Below, one piece after another: positions 1-7,241 of a stretch of 23,672 bases of DNA; position 1 is the first letter of the stretch; every line of letters starts with the position of its first letter. The position numbers and the translations under genes were made by a program. The notes beneath the pieces were generated by a model, which ran no database searches, was not told where the DNA came from, and saw nothing but the letters and a program-made list of their open reading frames with translations. The DNA is from Turicibacter sp. UBA7094 (GTDB taxonomy: Bacteria > Bacillota_I > Bacilli_A > MOL361 > Turicibacteraceae), in the NCBI GenBank assembly GCA_002493395.1, contig DKYS01000108.1, positions 1 through 23,672 of the forward strand, in the 5' to 3' direction.

Positions 1-96
1 GATAGCTGCGGTCAGAGTAGTCTTACCGTGTTCAACGTGCCCGATTGTACCGATGTTAACATGCGGTTTAGTACGTTCGAATTTAGCTTTTGCCAT
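1..96 (-). CDS. tuf: Translation elongation factor Tu (5' part only)
   Basis: Only the first 32 codons are in the window; the gene runs off the left edge. The N-terminus MAKAKFERTKPHVNIGTIGH followed by the P-loop HGKTT is unmistakably EF-Tu, the GTPase that carries aminoacyl-tRNA to the ribosome. The ATG (94-96) follows a perfect AGGAGG (105-110 on the complement) at normal spacing. It is the last visible gene of the str operon, 119 bp after fusA. Odd: the P-loop reads GHVEHGKTT instead of the near-invariant GHVDHGKTT, because codon 22 (31-33) is GAA (Glu). The sequence ending inside tuf fits an assembly break at a duplicated tuf gene, but that is inference. Confidence 0.97.
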   Translation of the reverse strand, partial: MAKAKFERTKPHVNIGTIGHVEHGKTTLTAAI

Positions 97-139
97 GCTA
101 ATATCCTCCTCTAAGTTACATTTTTTATTTAACATTTTT

Positions 140-168
140 ATTTTACAATACCACTAATAAGAATGCAA
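140..168 (-). promoter_or_regulatory. Possible internal promoter for tuf
   Basis: On the minus strand TTGCAT (163-168) is followed after 17 bases by TAAAAT (140-145), about 45 bp before the tuf start codon. The -10 matches consensus at 5 of 6 positions, the -35 at only 3 of 6. An extra tuf promoter would fit the high EF-Tu demand, but the -35 falls inside the hairpin at 153-184, so this is tentative. Confidence 0.3.
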
Positions 169-184
169 GTACATTCTTATTAGT
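153..184 (-). other. Intergenic hairpin between fusA and tuf
   Basis: A perfect 13-bp inverted repeat (actaataagaatg at 153-165 and its complement at 172-184) with a 6-base loop lies between fusA and tuf. In the direction of transcription no run of U follows, so it does not look like a complete intrinsic terminator. An mRNA processing or 3'-end protection element, or a weak attenuator, is possible. Confidence 0.6.
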
Positions 185-215
185 AGTGATATATGAACAC
201 ATCAATTAACAACAA

Positions 216-2288
216 TTATCCACGATGTTTCTTGATGACTTCATCAGCAATTGATTTTGGAACTTGTTCATAATGATCCATTTCCATTGAGTAGTTTCCA
301 CGTCCTTGTGTATTTGAACGTAAAGCCGTTGCATATCCAAACATTTCTGATAATGGAACGTATGCACGAATAACTTGAGCATTACCACGAGCTTCCATTC
401 CATCTAAACGTCCACGACGAGAAGTAATATCACCCATTACATCTCCTAGGTATTCGTCTGGAATAACAACTTCTACCTTCATAACAGGTTCTAAAAGAAC
501 TGGTTTACATTTGTCGTATGCATTTTTCAATGCCATAGACGCTGCAATTTTATATGCCATCTCACTTGAATCGACATCATGGTAAGAACCATCAAATAAA
601 GTTGCTTTAACGTCTACAACAGGGAATCCTGATAACTGTCCATTTTGTAAAGCATCTTTTAACCCTGCGTCTACTGATCCAATATATTCGCGTGGTACAA
701 CACCACCAACTACTGCATCAACGAATTCATATCCTGCACCAGCTTCTTGAGGTTCGAATTTAATCCAAACATGTCCGTATTGTCCACGTCCACCTGACTG
801 ACGTACGAATTTACCTTCAACGTCTGCAGCTTGAGTGAATGTTTCACGGTATGCTACCTGAGGTGCACCAATGTTTGCTTCAACTTTGAACTCACGACGC
901 ATACGGTCTACGATAATATCTAAGTGTAATTCACCCATACCAGAGATAATTGTTTCTCCAGTTTCTTCGTCTGTATGAGTACGGAAAGTAGGATCCTCTT
1001 CAGCTAATTTCTGTAAAGCAATACCCATTTTATCTTGATCTGCTTTAGATTTTGGTTCTACTGATAATGAAATAACTGGCTCAGGGAATACCATTGATTC
1101 TAAGATAACTTCATTATCTGGATCACATAACGTATCTCCTGTTGTAGTATCTTTTAAACCAACAGCTGCTGCGATATCTCCAGCATACACTTCAGAGATT
1201 TCTTGACGGCTGTTAGCATGCATTTGTAATAAACGTCCTACACGTTCGCGTTTACCTTTAGTTGAGTTTAATACGTAAGTTCCTGATTGAATTGTTCCTG
1301 AATAAACACGGAAGAATGTTAATTTACCTACGAATGGGTCAGTCATAACTTTGAAGGCTAATGCAGCAAACGGCTCATCATCTGATGCATGTCGTTCAAC
1401 TTCTGTTCCATCTTCTAATGTTCCTTTAATTGCTGGAATATCTGTAGGAGCTGGTAAGTAGTCGATAACAGCATCTAGCATTAATTGAACACCTTTATTT
1501 TTGAAGGCAGATCCACATAAAACAGGGAATAATTCAACGTTGATTGTAGCACGACGAATCGCTGCTTTTAACTCTTCGATTGAAATTTCTTCACCTTCTA
1601 AGTATTTCATCATTAACTCTTCATCTAAATTAGATACGGCTTCAATTAATTGATCACGATACATTTCGGCATCTTCTAAATGTGCTGCATCAATTTCACC
1701 AACTTGAATATCAGTACCTAAGTCATTTGTATACATGTATTGTTTCATTTCAACTAAGTCAATGATACCTTCAAAATCATCTTCAGCACCGATTGGTAAT
1801 TGAATTGGAAGAGCATTAGCCCCTAAACGGTCATGTAATGTTTTTACTGAATATAAGAAATCAGCACCAGTTTTATCCATTTTGTTAACAAATACGATAC
1901 GTGGAACTCCATATGTTGTTGCTTGACGCCAAACTGTTTCAGTTTGAGGCTCAACTCCAGATTGTGCATCTAGTACGGCTACTGCACCATCTAATACGCG
2001 TAATGAACGCTCAACTTCTACTGTAAAGTCTACGTGACCTGGGGTATCAATGATATTTACACGATGCCCATTCCAAGCAGCTGTTGTTGCAGCTGAAGTG
2101 ATTGTAATCCCACGTTCTTGTTCTTGAGCCATCCAGTCCATTTGAGAAGCACCATCGTGAGTTTCTCCGATTTTATGAATACGACCAGTGTAGTATAAGA
2201 TACGTTCTGTAGTAGTCGTTTTACCAGCATCGATGTGAGCCATGATACCAATATTACGAGTATGATTTAAAGAGAATTCTCTTGCCAT
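216..2288 (-). CDS. fusA: Translation elongation factor G
   Basis: This 690-residue protein has the normal length and domain order of EF-G, the cytosolic GTPase that drives ribosomal translocation and, with RRF, ribosome recycling. Visible GTPase motifs are AHIDAGKT (17-24), the G2 region RGITI (59-63), DTPGH (81-85) and NKMD (135-138), with GSAFKN further on as the SA(K/L)-type G5 motif. The rest covers the usual domains II-V, including a PEPVISLSVEPKS segment. The ATG follows GAGGAG (2298-2303 on the complement) at good spacing. It is the third gene of the str operon, 80 bp after rpsG and 119 bp before tuf; both gaps carry hairpins. The P-loop keeps the normal Asp, unlike the neighbouring tuf. 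No sign of damage. Confidence 0.99.
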   Translation of the reverse strand: MAREFSLNHTRNIGIMAHIDAGKTTTTERILYYTGRIHKIGETHDGASQMDWMAQEQERGITITSAATTAAWNGHRVNIIDTPGHVDFTVEVERSLRVLDGAVAVLDAQSGVEPQTETVWRQATTYGVPRIVFVNKMDKTGADFLYSVKTLHDRLGANALPIQLPIGAEDDFEGIIDLVEMKQYMYTNDLGTDIQVGEIDAAHLEDAEMYRDQLIEAVSNLDEELMMKYLEGEEISIEELKAAIRRATINVELFPVLCGSAFKNKGVQLMLDAVIDYLPAPTDIPAIKGTLEDGTEVERHASDDEPFAALAFKVMTDPFVGKLTFFRVYSGTIQSGTYVLNSTKGKRERVGRLLQMHANSRQEISEVYAGDIAAAVGLKDTTTGDTLCDPDNEVILESMVFPEPVISLSVEPKSKADQDKMGIALQKLAEEDPTFRTHTDEETGETIISGMGELHLDIIVDRMRREFKVEANIGAPQVAYRETFTQAADVEGKFVRQSGGRGQYGHVWIKFEPQEAGAGYEFVDAVVGGVVPREYIGSVDAGLKDALQNGQLSGFPVVDVKATLFDGSYHDVDSSEMAYKIAASMALKNAYDKCKPVLLEPVMKVEVVIPDEYLGDVMGDITSRRGRLDGMEARGNAQVIRAYVPLSEMFGYATALRSNTQGRGNYSMEMDHYEQVPKSIADEVIKKHRG

Positions 2289-2324
2289 GTTTCGTTACTC
2301 CTCTCATAGTAAAATACTAAACTT

Positions 2325-2354
2325 TTAGGATTACTAGAAATCTAGTAATCCTAA
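2325..2354 (-). other. Perfect hairpin between rpsG and fusA
   Basis: A perfect 14-bp inverted repeat (ttaggattactaga at 2325-2338 and its complement at 2341-2354) separated by only 2 bases fills the middle of the rpsG-fusA gap. The downstream transcript is AAGUUUAGUAUUUUA, with no clean U-run. It may be a weak attenuator, a cleavage/stability element or a protein site. It differs in sequence from the fusA-tuf hairpin but has a similar form. Confidence 0.6.
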
Positions 2355-2368
2355 CGTTATATAAAATA

Positions 2369-2839
2369 TTACCAACGGTAATGAGCGAATGCTTTATTAG
2401 CTTCAGCCATTTTATGAGTATCTTCGCGTTTTTTAACTGATGCACCTGTATTATTAGCTGCGTCAATGATTTCGTTAGCTAAACGTTGTTCCATAGTTTT
2501 TTCCCCACGTGAGCGAGAATATTGAACTAACCAACGTAATCCTAAAGTAATACGGCGTTCAGGACGAACCTCTACAGGCACTTGATAGTTTGCCCCACCG
2601 ATACGACGAGCTTTAACCTCTAAGATAGGCATAATGTTTTCGATTGCTTCTTCAAATACTTCCATTGGCTCGCGACCAGTTTTTTCAGCGATAAGATCAA
2701 ATGCGTTATATAAAATAGTTTGTGCTGTACCTTTTTTACCATCTTGCATAATGTTGTTAATTAAACGAGATACTAATTTAGAGTTATAAATTGGATCTGG
2801 CAAAACATCACGTTTTGCTACATGTCCTTTACGTGGCAT
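2369..2839 (-). CDS. rpsG: 30S ribosomal protein S7
   Basis: At 156 residues this is the standard bacterial S7 length, starting MPRKGHVAKRDVLPDPIYNS and ending MAEANKAFAHYRW, both hallmark S7 segments. S7 binds the 3' major domain of 16S rRNA, nucleates assembly of the 30S head and contacts the E site. The ATG is preceded by a GGGAGG-type binding site. It lies 37 bp downstream of rpsL in the str operon. In E. coli S7 represses this operon through the rpsL-rpsG spacer; the spacer here is too short and AT-rich for me to recognise a comparable site. Confidence 0.99.
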   Translation of the reverse strand: MPRKGHVAKRDVLPDPIYNSKLVSRLINNIMQDGKKGTAQTILYNAFDLIAEKTGREPMEVFEEAIENIMPILEVKARRIGGANYQVPVEVRPERRITLGLRWLVQYSRSRGEKTMEQRLANEIIDAANNTGASVKKREDTHKMAEANKAFAHYRW

Positions 2840-2876
2840 AATTTAGCCTCCCTTCCATATTTATCAAAAAGTTAAA

Positions 2877-3299
2877 TTATTTTTTAGCTGCTTTAGGTTT
2901 TTTTGTTCCGTATTTAGAACGACCTTGCATACGTCCATCAACACCTGTAGCATCTAATGTACCACGAACGATATGATAACGTACCCCTGGTAAGTCTTTT
3001 ACACGTCCACCGCGAATTAATACAACGCTGTGTTCTTGTAATTTATGTCCAATACCAGGAATGTATGCTGTTACTTCTAAACCATTTGTTAAACGTACAC
3101 GGGCATATTTACGTAATGCCGAGTTCGGTTTTTTTGGTGTCATTGTTGCAACACGAGTACATACCCCACGTTTTTGCGGAGAATATAAGTTAGTTTGTTC
3201 TTTCTTTAAACTATTGTATCCTACATTTAAATGACGAGATTTAGATTTTGTTTCTTTACTTTGACGTCCTTTACGAACTAATTGGTTAATAGTTGGCAT
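2877..3299 (-). CDS. rpsL: 30S ribosomal protein S12
   Basis: This 140-residue S12 starts MPTINQLVRKGRQSKETKSK and has the N-terminal insertion seen in many Gram-positive S12 proteins (about residues 19-42). S12 sits at the decoding centre and helps control fidelity. The streptomycin-relevant loops are wild type: PKKPNSALRK (55-64) and GRVKDLPGVRYH (98-109), with the Lys before Asp102 intact. The ATG follows AGGAGG (3306-3311 on the complement). It is the first gene of the str operon, with a strong promoter about 110 bp upstream and a terminator-like hairpin in its leader. No L7Ae-family gene separates it from rpoC, unlike in Bacillus. Confidence 0.99.
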   Translation of the reverse strand: MPTINQLVRKGRQSKETKSKSRHLNVGYNSLKKEQTNLYSPQKRGVCTRVATMTPKKPNSALRKYARVRLTNGLEVTAYIPGIGHKLQEHSVVLIRGGRVKDLPGVRYHIVRGTLDATGVDGRMQGRSKYGTKKPKAAKK

Positions 3300-3352
3300 A
3301 TTAGTCCTCCTCTCATAAACTTAGTCCACTTATCCAGGTGGTTCATTTTTGT

Positions 3353-3388
3353 TAGAAAAAGTAAGCTTTGCTTATTAGCAAAACTCAC
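3353..3388 (-). terminator. Terminator-like hairpin in the str operon leader
   Basis: On the minus strand a 12-bp stem (3361-3388, two G-U pairs, loop AAUA) is followed directly by UUUUUCU (3354-3360). It lies downstream of the strong -35/-10 at 3413-3441 and upstream of rpsL, so it can act as an attenuator for str transcripts as well as a stop for rpoBC read-through. A 5' segment GGCUUU near the predicted transcript start could pair with AAAGCU of the 3' arm as an alternative fold; that is inference. Confidence 0.7.
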
Positions 3389-3412
3389 CTTATGTTTTTA
3401 AAAGCCTTTATT

Positions 3413-3441
3413 AATCTAACATGTTTTTCGACTAATGTCAA
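3413..3441 (-). promoter_or_regulatory. Sigma-A promoter of the str operon (rpsL)
   Basis: A perfect TTGACA (3436-3441) is followed after exactly 17 bases by TAGATT (3413-3418), with a TG one base upstream of the -10 (extended -10). Predicted start is near 3406, giving a leader of about 105 bases before rpsL that contains the terminator-like hairpin. Confidence 0.8.
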
Positions 3442-3495
3442 CAGAACTATAAAAAACTATGGAAAAAACTTTTTTAATATATACTACAGTTTCTT

Positions 3496-6400
3496 TTATT
3501 CATCGTCGGCATCTAAAAAGTCTGTCTCATCAAAATCAAGCTCAATATCCAGATCATCCAACTCATCTTCTAAAGAAATATCAATTTGATTATCTAAACT
3601 TGAAGAATCTGATAAGTCAAATGGTAAAACATCATCTTCTAAATCGTCCTCATTTTTATGAACTGGTAATATATGATCTTCTCGTAAGACCCCAGTACCT
3701 GCAGGGATTAATTTACCGATGATAACATTTTCCTTCAATCCAATTAACTCGTCTACTTTACCTTTAATTGCAGCGTCAGTAAGTACACGCGTTGTCTCTT
3801 GGAATGATGCTGCAGATAAGAATGACTCAGTTTCAAGAGACGCTTTTGTAATACCTAAAATCGTTGGAATCCCTACCGCTGGACGCTTACCACGCTTAAT
3901 TGCAGCCGCATTAACACGGGTATAGTGTGTAACATCAATTAGAGATCCAGGTAAAATATCTGTGTCTCCTCCGTCAATAACTTTTACCTTTTTCATCATC
4001 TGGTGAACCATAATTTCAATATGCTTATCTGATAATTCTACACCTTGTGCGCGATATACATTTTGTACCTCTTTTAAAATATACGCTTGTACAGCCGCAA
4101 CATCTTTAACACGTAATAATTCCTTTGGATCAATTGAACCTTCAGTTAGCATATCCCCAGCTAACACTTCATCTCCCTCTGACACAAGAGGTTGAACACC
4201 ATAAGGTAATAAATAATTACGGCTTTCTAACTTATTAGTCAGGGTAATTTCATAACGATTTTTAGTATTGGCCTTGATTGTCGTAATTACACCATCAATC
4301 TCAGCAATAATTGCACGTCCTTTAGGATTACGAGCTTCAAATAACTCCTGAATACGAGGTAACCCTTGTGTAATATCGGCTCCTGCTACCCCTCCGGTAT
4401 GGAACGTACGCATCGTTAACTGAGTTCCTGGCTCTCCGATTGATTGAGCGGCCATGATTCCTACAGCTTCCCCAACTTCAACCTCTTTACCAGTTGCTAA
4501 GTTTTGACCATAACATTTTTTACACACACCTTTTTGGGCATTACATGAATAGATAGTGCGAATATCTACACCCTCGATTCCTGAATCGATGATAATTTTT
4601 CCTAATTCATCTGAAATATACACATTTCTTTCAGCAATCTTTTCTTTTGTTATCGGATGATAAATAGGTTTTGCTGTGTAACGTCCAACAATACGATCGA
4701 ATAAAGTTTCAACAGTTTGTCCACGTTGTTTTAACTCAGTAATATATTGCCCCTTATCAGTTCCGCAGTCATCCTCACGTACGATTACGTCCTGAGCAAC
4801 GTCAACTAACCGGCGTGTTAAATACCCTGAGTCGGCAGTTTTTAAGGCTGTATCGGCTAATCCCTTACGCGCCCCATGGGTAGAAATAAAGAATTCTGTT
4901 ACCGTTAAACCTTCACGGAATGATGATTTGATTGGTAATTCAATTGTTTTACCTGATGGATTGGCCATTAAACCACGCATTCCGGCTAATTGCGTAAAGT
5001 TTGAGGCATTACCACGGGCCCCTGAGTCACTCATCATATAAATATGATTATCTGCAGGTAATTCATTCATTAATACATGTTGAATTTCATCTTTAACCTT
5101 AGCCCAAACATCGATAACTAAACGGTAACGCTCATCATCTGTTAATAGCCCACGATTATAAAATTCCTGAATTTGTGCGACTTTATCGTCTCCCTGTTTT
5201 AATAAGTCTTTTTTTCTAGAAGAAACGACGACATCTGCAACACCTACAGAAATTCCAGCCACAGTTGAGTATTTAAATCCAAGATCTTTTAAACGGTCTA
5301 ACATACGTGATGTTTCCGTTGTTTTATAAATACGGAACACCTCTGAAATAATATCCCCTAAGAATTTCTTTTTAAATGGAGATACAATTTTTACATCTGC
5401 TAAATAGGCTTTAATATCAGTACCCTTTTCAACAAAATATTGTGAAGGTGTAGCTCCCTGAAGATTTTTCATTGTAGGTTCATTTAGATATGGGAATGTC
5501 TTAGGGAGTATTCCGTTAAATATTACCTTACCTAAAGTCGTAATAATATATTTATTATTCTGCTCCTCAGTAAACGTCATATTATTTAATGCTTTCGCAT
5601 TTAACGCAATACGAGAATGTAACGTAATATAACCATTAGCATAGGCCATCATTAATTCATTGGTATCTTTATAAATATTTCCTTCCCCAACAGCTCCAAC
5701 TTCTTCCATGGTTAAGTAATAGTTTCCTAATACCATATCCTGAGATGGAGTTACGACCGGTTTACCATCCTTAGGGTTCAAGATATTATTTGCTGCTAGC
5801 ATTAATAAGCGCGCCTCTGCCTGCGCCTCTTGAGAAAGCGGAACATGGACCGCCATTTGGTCCCCGTCAAAATCGGCATTGAATGCGGTTGTTACAAGCG
5901 GATGTAAGCGAATTGCTCGTCCTTCTACAATTTTAGGTTCAAAAGCCTGAATACCTAAACGGTGTAACGTAGGAGCACGGTTTAATAAAACCGGATGCTC
6001 GCGAATAACATCCTCTACAACATCCCATAGGGCATCATCCATACGCTCAATCATTTTCTTTGCACTTTTAATGTTTTGTGCTAAATCACGCTCTACAAGT
6101 TCCTTCATCACGAATGGTTTAAATAACTCTAAAGCCATCTCTTTAGGTAATCCACACTGATACATTTTTAAATCCGGTCCTACGACGATAACTGAACGCC
6201 CAGAATAATCCACACGTTTACCTAATAGGTTCTGACGGAAACGACCTTGTTTTCCTTTTAACATGTGTGACAATGATTTTAATGGACGGTTCCCTGGACC
6301 AGTAACCGGTCTACCACGACGACCATTATCAATTAATGCATCAACTGATTCTTGAATCATTCGTTTTTCATTATTAATAATAATATTTGGAGCTCCGATT

Positions 6401-7218
6401 TCCAAATAGCGAATTAAACGATTATTACGATTAATAACGCGACGATATAAATCATTTAAATCTGATGTTGCGAAACGTCCACCATCTAATTGTACCATTG
6501 GTCGTAATTCAGGAGGGATAACCGGTAACACATCCAAAATCATCCATTCAGGACGATTCCCTGAGTTACGGAAAGATTCCACAACTTCTAATCGCTTAAT
6601 AACTTTTCCACGTTTTTGTCCCTGAGCTACTTTTAACTCCGAACGCAACTCTTTCGCTAATTTATCTAAATCGAGTGACTCAAGTAGTTTCTTGATAGCT
6701 TCTGCTCCCATTCCTACTTCAAAATCTGTACCCCATTTTTCATATACTTCGCGGTATTCCTTCTCTGTTAAAACTTTTTGTTTAACTAAATCTGTTTTAC
6801 CTGGGTCAATTACAACATAGTTTACAAAGTAGATTACCTCTTCTAATTCACGTGGAGACATATTTAATAATAATCCCATACGACTTGGAATTCCTTTTAC
6901 ATACCAAATATGCGCCACAGGAGCGGCAAGTTCGATGTGCCCCATACGTTCACGTCGAACTTTTGCTACTGTTACCTCTACACCACAGCGATCACAAACA
7001 ATCCCTTCATGGCGAATTCTTTTATACTTACCACAAGCACACTCACAGTCTTTTTGTGGACCGAAAATACGCTCACAGAATAATCCGTCTTTTTCTGGTT
7101 TTAGTGTACGATAGTTAATCGTCTCAGATTTTTTAACTTCTCCATAAGACCATTTACGAATAGTGTCTGAAGATGCTAAACCAATCTTCATATATTTAAA
7201 CTTGTTAACATCTACCAA
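3496..7218 (-). CDS. rpoC: DNA-directed RNA polymerase subunit beta'
   Basis: This 1240-residue protein is the catalytic beta' subunit. The active-site motif NADFDGDQM (447-455) supplies the three Mg-binding aspartates (449, 451, 453). The N-terminal zinc site has Cys60, 62, 75 and 78; a second zinc site has Cys818, 892, 899 and 902; the trigger-loop region is around 761-810. The start codon is TTG (7216-7218), supported by AAGGAGGG just upstream and by the beta' N-terminus MVDVNKFKYMKIGLAS. It begins 23 bp after rpoB, so the two are co-transcribed. Odd: the last 52 residues (1189-1240) hold 25 Asp/Glu and no Lys/Arg, an acidic and probably disordered tail. There is no large insertion of the proteobacterial type. 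Confidence 0.99.
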   Translation of the reverse strand: MVDVNKFKYMKIGLASSDTIRKWSYGEVKKSETINYRTLKPEKDGLFCERIFGPQKDCECACGKYKRIRHEGIVCDRCGVEVTVAKVRRERMGHIELAAPVAHIWYVKGIPSRMGLLLNMSPRELEEVIYFVNYVVIDPGKTDLVKQKVLTEKEYREVYEKWGTDFEVGMGAEAIKKLLESLDLDKLAKELRSELKVAQGQKRGKVIKRLEVVESFRNSGNRPEWMILDVLPVIPPELRPMVQLDGGRFATSDLNDLYRRVINRNNRLIRYLEIGAPNIIINNEKRMIQESVDALIDNGRRGRPVTGPGNRPLKSLSHMLKGKQGRFRQNLLGKRVDYSGRSVIVVGPDLKMYQCGLPKEMALELFKPFVMKELVERDLAQNIKSAKKMIERMDDALWDVVEDVIREHPVLLNRAPTLHRLGIQAFEPKIVEGRAIRLHPLVTTAFNADFDGDQMAVHVPLSQEAQAEARLLMLAANNILNPKDGKPVVTPSQDMVLGNYYLTMEEVGAVGEGNIYKDTNELMMAYANGYITLHSRIALNAKALNNMTFTEEQNNKYIITTLGKVIFNGILPKTFPYLNEPTMKNLQGATPSQYFVEKGTDIKAYLADVKIVSPFKKKFLGDIISEVFRIYKTTETSRMLDRLKDLGFKYSTVAGISVGVADVVVSSRKKDLLKQGDDKVAQIQEFYNRGLLTDDERYRLVIDVWAKVKDEIQHVLMNELPADNHIYMMSDSGARGNASNFTQLAGMRGLMANPSGKTIELPIKSSFREGLTVTEFFISTHGARKGLADTALKTADSGYLTRRLVDVAQDVIVREDDCGTDKGQYITELKQRGQTVETLFDRIVGRYTAKPIYHPITKEKIAERNVYISDELGKIIIDSGIEGVDIRTIYSCNAQKGVCKKCYGQNLATGKEVEVGEAVGIMAAQSIGEPGTQLTMRTFHTGGVAGADITQGLPRIQELFEARNPKGRAIIAEIDGVITTIKANTKNRYEITLTNKLESRNYLLPYGVQPLVSEGDEVLAGDMLTEGSIDPKELLRVKDVAAVQAYILKEVQNVYRAQGVELSDKHIEIMVHQMMKKVKVIDGGDTDILPGSLIDVTHYTRVNAAAIKRGKRPAVGIPTILGITKASLETESFLSAASFQETTRVLTDAAIKGKVDELIGLKENVIIGKLIPAGTGVLREDHILPVHKNEDDLEDDVLPFDLSDSSSLDNQIDISLEDELDDLDIELDFDETDFLDADDE

Positions 7219-7241
7219 GGCGATTCCCTCCTTGCCGCTAA

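Noticed and set aside
2057..2251. Short frames inside fusA on the same strand
   Set aside because: Out-of-frame readings of fusA without start signals.
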